Part shown: one piece after another, positions 23,459 through 33,769 of the stretch | How positions within the stretch are numbered: position 1 is the first letter of the stretch | Layout of the letters: every line of letters starts with the position of its first letter | Source: Diplonema papillatum | Taxonomy: Eukaryota > Euglenozoa > Diplonemea > Diplonemida > Diplonemidae | Length of the DNA stretch: 64,000 nt | Assembly (NCBI GenBank): GCA_030068145.1 | Contig: JAPJBO010000084.1 | Span: 365,422-429,421 of the forward strand | Direction of reading: 5' to 3' | Notes under the pieces: model-generated | The model's database searches: none | Seen by the model: only the letters and a program-made list of their open reading frames with translations | What the model was told of the DNA's origin: nothing | Position numbers and translations under genes: made by a program

Positions 23459-24267
23459 GGTTCCAAGGGCAGGTGGCCCCCTCGCCGGGGAAGCAGTCGG
23501 GCGGGGCGGCGTCGAACGCGGGGTCGGAAAAGGCGCCGGCGGCGGCGCCGGCGGCGGCCGGGCACCGGTGGGTGACGCCGTCCGGAGTCCGGCTGAGCGG
23601 GGACCAGGTCGTGTCGGTGATGAAGAACTACTTCCAGCGCCTCGTCCACGTCCAGCCGTCGCACCTGATGTTCGACGCGCGGAACTCGACGCTCTACTGG
23701 CTGCACACCCTGCACGCCACGGGGAAAACCGCGCTGTTCCAGTGCGACGTGTCGCACGTCTTGCGGCCGCCGGCCTCGTTTGGGTCGAAAAAGGGGAAAG
23801 GCAAAGGCAGCAAGTCGGACGCGGGTCTCGCCCAAGAAGGGGTCCTGAGCCCCGCCCTCGTTCTCAGCGCGCTTCCGTCCCTCGAGACCGGACTCACGGA
23901 CGAGGAGCAGTTGTCCCGCGAGAGGAGGCGGATCTCGTCGTGCGGCATGTCGTCGATCATCCCCGCCTTCGAACGGTCGTGCATCATCCTGCCGGGAGAC
24001 CGAACCATCTACTACTACAACACGAGCACGCGGCGGCTGTACGACGTGTTGTGGCAGTCCGGTCTGGAAGGCACGATGACGGATCCAAAGCTCAGCCCGG
24101 TCGCCCCAGGGGCCCCGGGTGGCTGGGGGGGCAGGCCGCCGCCCCGGTGGCTGTGCTTCCTCCACCGGAAAAACTTGTACGTCGTCGACGTGCAGACGCT
24201 CGACAGCAACGACCGAGACGCGCGCAACTTCGAAGTGTCGGCTGACGGGCAGGCTTCGGTGAGCGAG
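20707..24267 (+). CDS. DPP8/9-like serine peptidase (S9B), exon 1
   Basis: This exon (1187 codons) starts the large gene for a dipeptidyl-peptidase-type prolyl peptidase, which would cleave N-terminal X-Pro dipeptides. The first ATG in the open frame is 20707, but an upstream exon cannot be excluded. Residues 1 to about 940 are low complexity: CAG/CAA-coded glutamine runs (longest near 22160-22213 and 23390-23458), asparagine, proline and glycine tracts. The last 240 residues are the start of the beta-propeller: RERRRISSCGMSSI and TDPKLSP...LYVVDVQ are typical DPP8/9 and DPPIV features. The exon ends GTGAGCGAG before a GTACGA donor, phase 0. No signal peptide or membrane segment is seen, which fits the cytosolic DPP8/9 branch. 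The length of the Q/N-rich extension is unusual for the family. Confidence 0.85.
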
Positions 24268-24377
24268 GTACGACTCTTCCTTTGTTTTTTTTGCGATAAC
24301 CAGTAACCACCTCCTTAGTGAGCATACTTGTTACAAGGGAACGTGCAGCAGTTTAACCTGAACGCGTACAGGCCAAA

Positions 24378-24545
24378 TCGCACAAAAAATAAGCACCGAC
24401 GCGTCACTGCTGCTGTGTGCGGTCGGATAGGCGCCGCTCAAGCAGCCACCTTGAGTCACTCGTTTGTTTGAAAAGATTGCTCCGTTCTTCTCCCTGACTT
24501 GTTCCCGCCTTAGGACAACACATACTACTACTATCCGAATCATCT
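24378..24545 (+). pseudogene. Decayed copy of the small zinc-motif repeat (intron 1)
   Basis: It matches 28185-28320 (GACGCGTCACTGCT, GGCGCCGCTCAAGC, AGTCACTCGTTTGT, CCGTTCTTCTCCCTGA), but the frame is stopped by a TGA where the intact copy reads VCKDC. It is a relic of the same dispersed coding repeat. Confidence 0.6.
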
Positions 24546-24574
24546 GGTAATTCGTCAAGCTCGTCGTCAAACTG

Positions 24575-24710
24575 CACAGCGGACGTGAAGCGCGCGCCGG
24601 AGACAAACAGTACGCGGGGCAAGAAGCGACCGAAGCATGACACGACGCGTCAAAGAGGCAGTCTGTTGCGGCTTGTGCAGTCTATCGTCACAGATTGTTT
24701 TCAACAAAAA
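24575..24710 (+). pseudogene. LINE 3'-end fragment in intron 1
   Basis: Translation gives KRAPE...KKRPKHDTTR, matching the C-terminus of the LINE at 45.2-49.9 kb (KRAPE...KRRKHDTSR), and the following TATCGTCACAGATTGTTTTC corresponds to TATCGCCACAGATTCTTTGC. It is a severely 5'-truncated copy of that LINE family. Confidence 0.6.
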
Positions 24711-24877
24711 AAGCGTCAACGAAAAATGTCGAAGCATGCAGGGGTTATTCTAGGGTTCTGGATTTTCGGTTTTGTGGGGCCGGCTCTATTCACTGAGCCG
24801 AACGTCTTTTGATTCTTGCACCTCCTTTCACGAACACGTTTCTTGTTTTCTTTTGGGAAAACTAAATTCCTGAGGAT

Positions 24878-25238
24878 GGAAACAAACGCATCGCCATGTT
24901 GCTACAGGACGGCGTGAAATTTTGATAAATCGCGGGGAGTTGGTGCAGTGTAGTTTGCAACGCGAGTGTTCGGTCGCTTGCACATGCACAGCAGGTGATC
25001 AGCAGGTGCACACTTGGTCACTTTGCTGCAAGTCGAGTTGCTCAGAATTGCAAGCACAATGCAGAGCAGACAGCTGGCAAATCATGTATTCGGCAAGATA
25101 ATTTCCGTTTGTTTTGTCGAGGTGTCGGTTTTAGTCCCGAGGGAGGCCCGAGGTGGGGGTTTGCACGCTGCACCAACTCCTCGCGATTTATCAAAATTTC
25201 ACGCCGTCCTGTAGCAACATGGCGATGCGTTTGTTTCC
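24878..25238. mobile_element. Foldback element in intron 1
   Basis: Two near-perfect inverted arms of about 75 bp (from GGAAACAAACGCATCGCCAT at 24878, to its complement ending 25238) flank about 210 bp. The arms include the complementary pair ATTTTGATAAATCGCGGGGA / TCCTCGCGATTTATCAAAAT. No target duplication was found. RNA from the intron would form a long hairpin. Confidence 0.85.
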
Positions 25239-25514
25239 AATAAAAACATTTATTCGGCGATAATTGTTGGGCGTAATGTTAAGACAGAACTGCCTCTTTT
25301 GATGCTAGCATCATGTCGTCTTATTCGAACAACATGTTTCATTGAACAGATATTAAGCATTTATTCGGCAAGATAGTTTCCGTTTATTTTCTCTAATCGT
25401 CTCATTCAACACTCAAGATTGTTGAAAGCATCTGCAGCATAACACGAAAAGCCTCGAGGCAAAACCCCGTTTTCACATTTGTTCCCCCCATCGCTGGCTC
25501 TAAACGCAACGCAG

Positions 25515-26816
25515 ACACGAGGAGGCGAATCCGGAATCCCCGGAGAGTTCGAGCGTCCGAGCAGCGGAAACCACAAGGGCCTGCCGCTGTGCCAAATGAC
25601 CCGCGCCGGCTCCGGCTTCACCAGCTGCGGCGCCGCCGACTACCTCGTGCAGGAGGAGTTCGGACGGTACACGGGGTATTGGTGGGGGCCGCCGCAGGTG
25701 GCGCACAACGACCAGAGGCCGGGCGGCCTGCCGACCGTCACGCAGCGGATTTTGTACGTGTACACGGACGAGCGGCACACCGCGAAGGCGCACATCCCGA
25801 GCGCGAACTTCGCGTCGCAGGAGACCGACGTGTTCCCGATGCCGCGGCCCGGCGGCATGAACGCGCGCTTCACCTTCTGCTTGGTGACCTTCGCGGAGGA
25901 CAGCCCCAACCTGCCCACCTACCACCACCTCCCGCGAGAGAAGCTGCTTGCGAATATCCCATGGCTTGAGTACGTCAGCAAAGCTGGGTGGACGCCCGAC
26001 GGGAGAGTGTATCTGGAGGTCCTGGACCGGCAGCAGGAAAGGGTCGCGCTGGTGCTAGTCCCGCTGTCGTCGTTCGTGCCCGCGGAAAGCGAGGAAGACG
26101 TCGTGCCGCCGCCTGTCCCCGCCGAAGAAGCGAAGGCGTACAAAACGCCGCAGCGCGCGGTCCACTTCTTCCCGACGCTGTCCGTGGTCCCAGACCCGGC
26201 CCGGGGGTTCCCCCCGCCGTACCCAGCGCCGCCCGGACACGAGGCGCTGCTTTCCATCCCGCCGCCGCAGCAGCCCATTTCTCCGTCCGGATCCGCGCCG
26301 CACGACGCGGGCAACGAGCAAGCCAACCACCCCCCCGCGAACATGCCGTTTTGGTGCCCTCCTCCGTACATGCAGCATCCGCCGTTTCCGCATCATTTCG
26401 GGCACCCGTCGCCGTACCCGTACCCGCCTTTCTTCTGCCTTCCGTACGGCCCGCCCGGCCAGCAAAGCATGATGCCACCTGGCATGCCCCCTGGCATGCC
26501 CCCTGGCATGCCCCCTGGCATGCCCCCTGGCATGCCGCCGCACATGTACATGCCTCCCATGATGCACCCCGGCATGTACCCGCCGCCGTACCCGCCGCCG
26601 CAGGCGCAGCCGCAGGACGGCGCGCCGTTCCCGTACCCGCCGCCCCCGCACGGGGCGCCGTTTCCGTACCCCCCCTACCCGCCGCTCATGCCGCGGCACC
26701 CGCCCGGCACCGACCAGCCCCTCCACCTGCAGCAAACCCAGCTCTCGGCCGCCCCGCACCGGATACCGCAGAACGGCCCTCCAAACCAACCTGTACCGTC
26801 GATGAACGTGCCGCCG
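25515..26816 (+). CDS. DPP8/9-like serine peptidase, exon 2
   Basis: The exon (434 codons) begins after the acceptor AACGCAACGCAG and is in phase with exon 1, so the junction reads SVSE/TRGGES. It carries the most diagnostic propeller motif, [15 protein letters not shown] (about residues 47-61 of the exon), including the paired glutamates that hold the substrate N-terminus in DPPs, and then [20 protein letters not shown]. The second half is a Pro/Met-rich insertion, with a run of MPPG units at 26470-26535, not usual in the family. The exon ends AACGTGCCGCCG before GTATGC, phase 0. Confidence 0.85.
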
Positions 26817-27187
26817 GTATGCATGAATTCTTTTTCTTTTCACTAGGAAAAAATAGGCTGTGTTCTCTTTGAGCGTTTTTGAGTGTGAAACTCCTGTTCT
26901 AAGTGATTCAGCACACCACCACGCTGCCCTCCGATGCTTTCTGATACAGACAAGCAAGCTTGCTGTTGGTTGCACCATAAAAAAAATGCATGTGAGAAAA
27001 CTGAACCGTCACTTTGATCATGATCAGTTGCCATTTAAAACTAGTCCAGGGTTTCGAGGTCAGGGCAGTGCTATTAGCGATAACCTCTAGTTTTCCTTTA
27101 GCCATACTTCAGCTCCCTTACCCGGTTGTTCTGTCAAGAGCTGCGACTCAACCATGCACCAAAGCACCTCTTGTTAACTCTTCACAG

Positions 27188-27262
27188 AATCCCGTTACCG
27201 GCTTCTCTGTTCGACCAGTGCCGGGCTGTGGATACGTCGTCGACAAGTCTGCTGAATTTCAG
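27188..27262 (+). CDS. DPP8/9-like serine peptidase, small exon 3
   Basis: This 75-bp candidate exon lies between TTCACAG and GTACGT and keeps phase 0 on both sides, adding 25 residues (NPVTGFSVRPVPGCGYVVDK and SAEFQ). It falls where DPP8/9 proteins have a variable linker before the WVSV/WINIH strand. The splice signals and frame fit are the only support. Confidence 0.5.
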
Positions 27263-28044
27263 GTACGTTTTGCCGTTTTCTTTCTGAACACGTACACTAC
27301 GTCACAGGGACTTATATGGGTCTGAGAGATTTGGCGGGAAAGTTGGGAGTGCAGTGGGTGAAACTTGGGCAGTTGGAATGTTGCCTTTTGGCAGAAGCTT
27401 CCGACGCTTCTCGTCCCACTGCTGGGGTTGGACACTGCTGTGTCATGCTCGCCCAGCCAGGTGCCAACTTGGCAGTCAGAACGTGCTGCGGCAAGAAGAT
27501 CGGGTAAGGGCGTTGGGGCAACAGGGTCTGTTGTGTTCCAACTGAGAACGTTAGCCCCGATCTAGTTTCCTGGCGCCAGCACCTGCTCCGGTCAATACAA
27601 GACAAAAAGGTGTCGAGGTCTACGTAATCTAGACTTCTCTGCGATTGCAAAATTCCCGCACTTAGTTCCTGCATGCGTCGATTGGTATGCGAATCCTCTG
27701 GGAGCGAGTTGTTATTTCATGAAGTCGGCTAGAGTGGCAGTCGTGGGTGCGATACCCCGAATATTGGCTGATGTTGCGCTTTCGACTTGAGCTTCTCCTT
27801 CCTGGTGCACTCGAGCATGCCCAGCAGGTTCTGCATTTGGAGCTAAAAAGCCAGCGTGTGCCATCGAATCTCGCCCGCATCTTCGGTGGCATGGTGGCCA
27901 ACACCCAAAAAAAGAACTGCCTGTTCAAAAGATTATCATTTTCCCCCGCCCGCCCAAGTTTTTTTTTCGGGTAAACAGTTAACTTGGGAGACGGCCCAAG
28001 TTTGCTGTTCATATATAAGCCCCTGAACTACGTCGTAATGACGC

Positions 28045-28305
28045 ATGCGGAAAGTGAACGCGCGCAAGTACATCGACCAACTCATTTGTGCGGCACTGAC
28101 CTGCCACGTTCAAGCTTGCTCCGACCACTGTACCTTGTGCCGACACTCGCTAGCCGTTGACGCTCATGACGGCAGCCCCATCCTGAAGTGCAAATACTGC
28201 CGACGCGTCACTGCTCGGATTGGCGCCGCTCAAGCGGCCACCTTAAGTCACTCGTTTGTGTGTAAAGATTGCACCGTTCTTCTCCCTGAATTGTTCCCAG
28301 ATTAG
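28045..28305 (+). CDS. Small zinc-motif ORF from a dispersed repeat
   Basis: An ATG-initiated frame of 86 residues has three spaced cysteine pairs: CTLC (residue 29), CKYC (49) and CKDC (73), a pattern suggesting zinc binding. It ends LLPELFPD. Broken relatives lie at about 3655-3850 and 24378-24545, so it belongs to a dispersed family, possibly a piece of a transposon protein. It sits in intron 3 of the peptidase gene on the same strand. I do not recognise the family, and whether it is expressed is unknown. Confidence 0.4.
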   Translation: MRKVNARKYIDQLICAALTCHVQACSDHCTLCRHSLAVDAHDGSPILKCKYCRRVTARIGAAQAATLSHSFVCKDCTVLLPELFPD

Positions 28306-28747
28306 GATGGCACATACTACTACTGCTACTTGAACACGTGGACTGCGTCGTAATTGACCCGTTGCCGATAACGTTGCTCTAAAGTCGTGCTCGCGCCGGA
28401 ACAGGACCGAAAGTCCCCACCCAAAGGATCCGCGGATGAGCTCTAATTTTGGACTCGTCTGCGTTCGCAAGCGAACCCCGAGGCAAAAGGTGAGGTTGTG
28501 CACAGCACCGCAAGAAAATCAAGGGCATCAGCCCCTTAGGGGTTAGCTCCTTGTGTACAGAGCCGTACTCTCCGTTTTCCCTGTTTCTTTTCTATGCAAC
28601 ATCTTCAGAACGAACTTGATGCTGCATGCAGGGCAATGTTCTGCACGATTTTTTGCATCCCTTTTCGAGACAACATCTTCCTCGAAGAAGATACGACGCT
28701 ACATGCATGACTGCCTACACGTTAAACCAAGATTTTCCTCCCAGAAT

Positions 28748-29197
28748 AGTTCGTAGTTGAATCCAGAGCTCAGGTTGCAAGGTGGCCCAGTTTGCTGGGC
28801 ATCAGCGTACTGCTGGTATTCAGACTGGTTTAAACCCCTCGCATCAAGACCTGTGCTCTATCTTCATCGGGATGAAAGCGCTTACGCGTACACCATACGC
28901 TTACGGGTCGACCACCGATGTTACTGTGAACAACCAGCGTGCCCAAAGCAGGCGTTCGCCGTGAATCAAAAAGCATGGAATAACAAGGGATCGATTCTCT
29001 CGACTCTTTTTGTTGGTCTCTTAAACCGGTCTCTCAAACCGAGAAGGAATAATCAAAACGAAGTTCTTAGCGGTTCTCTTTTGAGCTTCGTCTAAGGCCT
29101 CGTTGCGCGGGATCAATAGGGACTGCCGGGGTCGTACGTACTCCTACGTCAGAGGTGAAATTGTTAGATCGTAGGAAGACGAACTTCTGCGAAGAGA
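28748..29197 (+). pseudogene. Small-subunit (18S) rRNA fragment
   Basis: Conserved eukaryotic 18S landmarks appear in the right order and strand: TCGTAGTTGAAT (28751), AAAGCAGGC (28944), AGCATGGAATAA (28972), TTTTGTTGGT (29009), ATCAATAGGGAC (29112), GTCAGAGGTGAAATT (29147) and GACGAACTTCTGCGAA (29178). This covers the V4 region up to the helix after it. The match stops at both ends, so this is an isolated piece. There is about 60 bp more than usual between 29045 and 29110. It lies in intron 3 of the peptidase gene and is best called a divergent rRNA pseudogene fragment. Confidence 0.8.
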
Positions 29198-29220
29198 TCA
29201 AAACACCATGCATACGCAAT

Positions 29221-29322
29221 AAAGGGGGGGGGGGGGTCAAATAATAACCGGTATGTAACACACGTCTGGTTCTCTAAAAACACTACGACTATTGATCCTG
29301 ATTCCCCCCCCCCCCCCCTTTA
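29221..29322. repeat. Inverted G-run/C-run pair before exon 4
   Basis: AAAGGGGG(n) at 29221 and CCCCC(n)TTT at about 29304-29322 are complementary over about 15 bp around an 75-bp spacer, resembling the G/C-ended MITEs at 5.6 and 6.0 kb. The C run could serve as the pyrimidine tract of the exon 4 acceptor. Confidence 0.6.
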
Positions 29323-29387
29323 CTTGAGACTTCAGAATGGGAAATGCGCTCAAAAAGTGGCACGAAACCGCAGCAAATAAACCGCAG

Positions 29388-30716
29388 GTGGTCCGGGAAG
29401 AGTTCTTCCCGCACGGCTGGGTGAGCGTCGCGGACATCTTGTACTTCTTCAAAGACGGCAGCGGGCAGGTGCTGTACGAGAGCGAAGCGAACAGCGTCGG
29501 CGGCTTCCGGCACCTTCACCTGTGGTCCGCCTCGCGCGAGCCGAACGTGGTGCAGCTGACCATCGGAGAGTGGCAGGTGGACAAGAAGGGGCTCTGGGTT
29601 GACGAGGCGGCGGGGAAGGTGTACTTCACGGGGACGTACGACGGCTTCACGGAGCAGCACCTGTACGTGGTGGACCTGCCGCCAGACAATTTGGAGGGCT
29701 GGATGCCGCACATGCACCCGGCGCGGCTGACCGAAGGCCAGCGGACGCACAGCGCGGCGGCCGTCGCCGACGACTTCTCGATGTTCGTCACGTGCTCGTC
29801 GTCGCTGTCGTGCCCCCCCACCATCACGGTCTGCACGCTGCAGGCGACGGCGGGCAACGATCCCGCCCAGTCGCCGTACCCAGCCCTCCCCGGGCCTCCC
29901 GCCTCCGCTGTTGCTGTGAAAAACAGGGCGTCCGCCGTCCTGACCCGGCACAGCAAGCCTCCGCTGACCACCCCCGTCCTGCTCCAGATCCCCAACCGCA
30001 CCGGCGTGCCGCTCCAAGCCGCGTTCTACCCCCCCGCCAACGTCGACACGACCGTCGAAAAGTCGATCCCGCTGGTGGTGCTCATCTACGGCGGGACCGC
30101 CGTGCAGCAGGTCATCAACGACTACCGCTTGGCGTCGGAGCCGCGGCTGCAGATGCTGTGCGACTACGGCTACGCGTGCTGCCTGGTCGACAACCGCGGG
30201 TCGTCGCGGAGGGGCAACTCCTTCGAATCCGCGGTCAAGCACCGCCTCGGGCAGTTGGAGGTTGACGACCAAGTCGACGTGATCCAGAAACTCGCCGAAA
30301 AATACCGGTATATCGACTTGGAGAGGGTCGCGGTGTACGGCTGGTCGTACGGCGGGTACCTCGCGCTCATGTGCCTGGGCACCCGGCCGGACTTCTTCAA
30401 GATGGCGCTTGCCGGCGCGCCGGTCGTGGACTGGCACCTCTACAACAGCGCGTACACCGAGAGGTATCTCGGGACGCCGGCGGACAACCCAGAGGGGTAC
30501 GAGAAGGGCAAACTCAGCGGGTACGTCGCTAACCTGCCCTCCGAACCCGGGCGGGTGGTCCTCTTCCACGGGACGTCCGACGAAAACGTCCACTTCAGCC
30601 ACACACTGTCCCTCATACAGTGCATGATCCAGCACGGGAAGCCGTACCAGCTGCAGGTCTACCCAGGGGAGCGCCACGGGTTGAAGCACACCGACGTGTG
30701 CAGCCATCACGAGCAG
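29388..30716 (+). CDS. DPP8/9-like serine peptidase, catalytic exon 4
   Basis: The exon (443 codons) finishes the propeller (HGWVSV, GFRHLHLW, GEWQVDKKG, VYFTGTYDG) and encodes the alpha/beta-hydrolase domain. The full catalytic triad is visible: Ser in YGWSYGGYLAL (codon 30345-30347), Asp in TSDENVHFSH (30579-30581) and His in PGERHGLKH (30675-30677). The acceptor chosen, AAACCGCAG, keeps phase 0 with exon 3; the acceptor at 29335 would break the frame. The exon ends GAGCAG before GTATGC. All residues needed for DPP-type activity are therefore present. Confidence 0.92.
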
Positions 30717-30726
30717 GTATGCCTTC

Positions 30727-31085
30727 GAGTTACACGCAGTGCAAAGTAAATCACTACCTATATCTTTCTATGAGTTACACGCAGTGCATAGTAAATCACT
30801 ACCTATATCTTTCTATAAGTTACACGCAGTGCAAAGTAAATCACTACCTATATCTTTCTATGAGTTACACGCAGTGCAAAGTAAATCACTACCTATATCT
30901 TTCTATAAGTTACACGCAGTGCAAAGTAAATCACTACCTATATCTTTCTATGAGTTACACGCAGTGCAAAGTAAATCACTACCTATATCTTTCTATAAGT
31001 TACACGCAGTGCAAAGTAAATCACTACCTATATCTTTCTATGAGTTACACGCAGTGCAAAGTAAATCACTACCTATATCTTTCAA
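30727..31085. repeat. 45-bp minisatellite in intron 4, eight units
   Basis: GAGTTACACGCAGTGCAAAG starts at 30727 and recurs every 45 bp (30772, 30817 and so on). Units alternate between TCTATGAG and TCTATAAG joints, so the higher-order period is 90 bp. It starts 10 bp after the exon 4 donor. The frame stays open because 45 is divisible by three, but this is intronic. Confidence 0.9.
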
Positions 31086-31160
31086 TTCACCGTGTTCGAG
31101 GAAAATTCAATTTACCCTGAGATTACCCTCAGGTGACGCCACCGTATTGTCCATACTTCA

Positions 31161-31229
31161 GCTTTCTTTTTGTTTCAGCAGACCTGAGGTGTCAAGGGGG
31201 GGGGGCTTTCACGTGGCGACACTGTGAAC
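31161..31229 (+). CDS. DPP8/9-like serine peptidase, possible last exon
   Basis: With the acceptor CCATACTTCAG (31160), phase 0 is kept and the reading runs LSFCFSRPEVSRGGGFHVATL to a TGA. The alternative acceptor TTTGTTTCAG (31178) gives a stop after two codons. DPPs usually have about 20 more residues after the catalytic histidine region, so either this exon or a more distant one ends the gene. The residues are not clearly family-like. Confidence 0.3.
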
Positions 31230-31918
31230 CGCACCATATTTGAGTCGCGGTCGCCGATCCCCCAACCGCCAGCATCATGTTTTTGATGCGACGCGGAACC
31301 AGTGCGGACAGCACCGCCCGGCGAATAGAGGGCCGCAAAAGTGGCAAATCGACCGGTCGGGGGGGTGCTTAGCAGCCAATGGCCTGATGGCTGAGTGCAC
31401 ACCTAAGCAGGGCTGCATCCTCGTGTTGTAGCCCGTGTTGTGTATAAGGCTTCGGGGCATGGTCAACTACCTCATCACAATAGGCGCAACCTTCCTCGAC
31501 AGTGATTGGACAGTCGGGATGCCGGGGGCAGGTCTCCATGAAGAAGAGAAAAGTAAAGCAAGACCTGCCCCCTGCGCCTGCTGTCTCCGGCTGCTTCGGC
31601 AGACGACATCCTGCTTTGTAGGATGTACTTGAGTAGACCGCCAGTTGGTAAACCTCAAAGGTGTGTAGTGTGGTACTCAAGCATGCCGATGACTCCCCAC
31701 TACGCAACAATATTCCAACCTCGAAGGACCTTGGGCTCCTTGGAAGGGTTTGTTCACAGCAGCAAACATGATGATCTTTTTCGACGTGTCTTCACCCTGG
31801 AGGCGCAGTTTCCGAACGCCAGCTCGGGTTCTGACCTTTATGGCACAAGTAGACAAGTTCCCGTCTGTAAAGGGTCAACCCGGACCTTTTCCACTACAGA
31901 CACCATCGTGGCTTGTTC

Positions 31919-32078
31919 CGGCGGCGCCAAAGCTTCACCAGCTTCGGCTGACACCATTTTCTGCACTTAACCATGGTAAAGAAGACGAATGAAGGCATAG
32001 ACACAAAGATAGCTCAAAGCATCCGCAGAAAAACACGAAAAGCCTCCAGGCAAAACCCCGTTTTCACAGTTCTTCTCG
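31919..32078. repeat. Dispersed repeat R1 (copy 2)
   Basis: Close match to 455-615 in the same orientation; see that entry. One short indel at TTTTCTGCACTTAACCATGG distinguishes them. Confidence 0.7.
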
Positions 32079-32422
32079 GGTCGAAAGGCTTGGAAGCGTG
32101 CTGACGTTTCCTTGTGTGCTGATGGCTCAAGCCAAAATCAACCGACACAGGAGTGGTTTAGTGCCGTGCTCAACTGTTTGTAGGCGGCCGCGGCGCATCG
32201 GGTTTGCGATCGAAACGGCCGGAATGACTGCGTTCGCACCGGGGTGCGTCGTCGAAGTATGGCACCGGGTGGCGCCTCCGAGTCTGACACATCACGGCAG
32301 CGCGTGTGTGTTGTGGACTCATTTTAACGTAGCGCCCCCCTTAGCGAGAGTGTATCCACCAGCGCGCGTGTGTGTGTTAGATCTTAGTTGTGGATAATCC
32401 CTGCGCGGAATATAGCCCATAC

Positions 32423-32542
<120 letters not shown>

Positions 32543-32899
32543 CGGCGTACGTCAGCTTGGCTCTGACCTTTTCGACTTTTTGTCTCCCCAGAGCTCTGAG
32601 GTATCTGGGTTTAGGCCACCTGCCCGAGAACACACTTGCCTGAAAAAAGGGTGGGTGGATGGGAGGGTACTACACATATTCGCACCCCCTCTTTTCCAAC
32701 TCTTCCCTCCTCGCCGATGAAAAAAAGACTTGCTCGTCAGAGCCGTTTCTATGTTGTCTGCAGGTACAGAATATGCAGTTGCGCACGATAGTCTCCCTCC
32801 CTCCCTCTCTCTCTGTTGATCGCACGACTCCGTTCGGTATCTTTCCATTCTCAGCTCACAGAAGCGCGTTTTTTAGTATCAAGGTCGACCCTACACCTT

Positions 32900-33440
32900 A
32901 GAGAGTGAGCTGGGCTGGACCGCTCGTGGGCCGGCTCCTCCCTATTATGCCGCTGTCTTACCACAGTACGTCTTGGCACACAAGAGTCTATCCGATCCAC
33001 CCTATCCATGGAGCTGCATTGAATCTTCTGTCTGTGTCTTATCATGGGGCATTTATCTGGCCCTGGTTGTGATAGTGCTGTTGTCGTTTTTGACTGAGTA
33101 AACCGGTCCCTCTGTTCCCACCTTTCGCTTACGCTTGTGCCGAGCTGCTCTTGCCGAGCACTAGCTGCGTGGTGGGTATTGACACGAGGCTTCACCTGGA
33201 CACTCGAGCGAGCTTCGTTACTTCGCAGCTGTAGGTTTCCCTTCTGCCCTGGGAAGTTCTCGGGTTTTGCTGTCCTCGGCTGTGTGCGTCCGGGTCCGCG
33301 TTCCTTCGTCTCTTCTGCAGTCTTCTTCTCCCATCGCCCCGACCTGCCGTTGACGCGAGCCTTACAATTTCGTGTTCCTTGCGGCACTTCATGCTTCCGT
33401 CTGGCTTGCTTGCGTTTGCAATCAGTTGCCACCAACGATT
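32900..33440 (-). pseudogene. Retroelement 3' fragment, RNase H family (minus copy)
   Basis: Minus-strand translation (KQARRKHEV, GRSGRWEKKT, SNEARSSV) parallels the copy at 43497-43862 (KQARWNHEV, GRPGRWDR, SSEVTKLIRV). Nucleotide similarity continues past the coding part (GAGCTTCGTTACTTCGC, TATTGACA). It represents the C-terminal end and 3' tail of the same retroelement family. Confidence 0.5.
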
Positions 33441-33769
33441 CGTAGCGCTAACAATCTTGCGGGTTGCCCGACAATGCATTGTGAATGCTGCGCGTTTCGG
33501 TGCTGATTCGAATTCCTGACCCGAAGAAGAAGCTCATGTTGCGTTAGCGGCGAGGCATTGGCATGCGGTTGAGCCCTCTGCTGTGCCAGCTTTTTGTTAC
33601 GTGTCACCGGCAGGGTTCATCACTTTTAACGATGTTTCCGTTGAGGTTCAACTCGTGCCGGTGTTCAACTTGTGACGCTTGCAAGGAGTTCGTCGTAGTA
33701 CAGCGCCCCCCCCGGTCCCCCCCATTCTTATTGATAACGCACCTGCTTTTTCATTCTCTTCGAGCCTCC

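Larger units (their letters stand above)
27263..29387 (+). other. Intron 3 of the DPP-like gene
   Basis: This 2.1-kb intron carries the intact zinc-motif mini-ORF (28045-28305), an R2 repeat piece (28600-28745), an 18S rRNA fragment (28748-29197), and a G run and C run in inverted arrangement (29224-29318). From 27300 to 28040 I see nothing else supported. An undetected short exon is possible. Confidence 0.5.

Noticed and set aside
21169..24165. Long minus-strand frames opposite the peptidase exon 1 (poly-Leu/Ala)
   Set aside because: They mirror the CAG repeats of the plus-strand gene, show no domain, and the plus strand has clear homology and splice signals.
29289..30710. Minus-strand frame of 473 codons opposite exon 4
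   Set aside because: Shadow of the catalytic exon; the plus strand carries the complete Ser/Asp/His triad motifs.
30620..31227. Repetitive protein from the 45-bp repeat (about 160 codons)
   Set aside because: It lies directly after a strong exon donor, in an intron, and the open frame follows from the period being a multiple of three.
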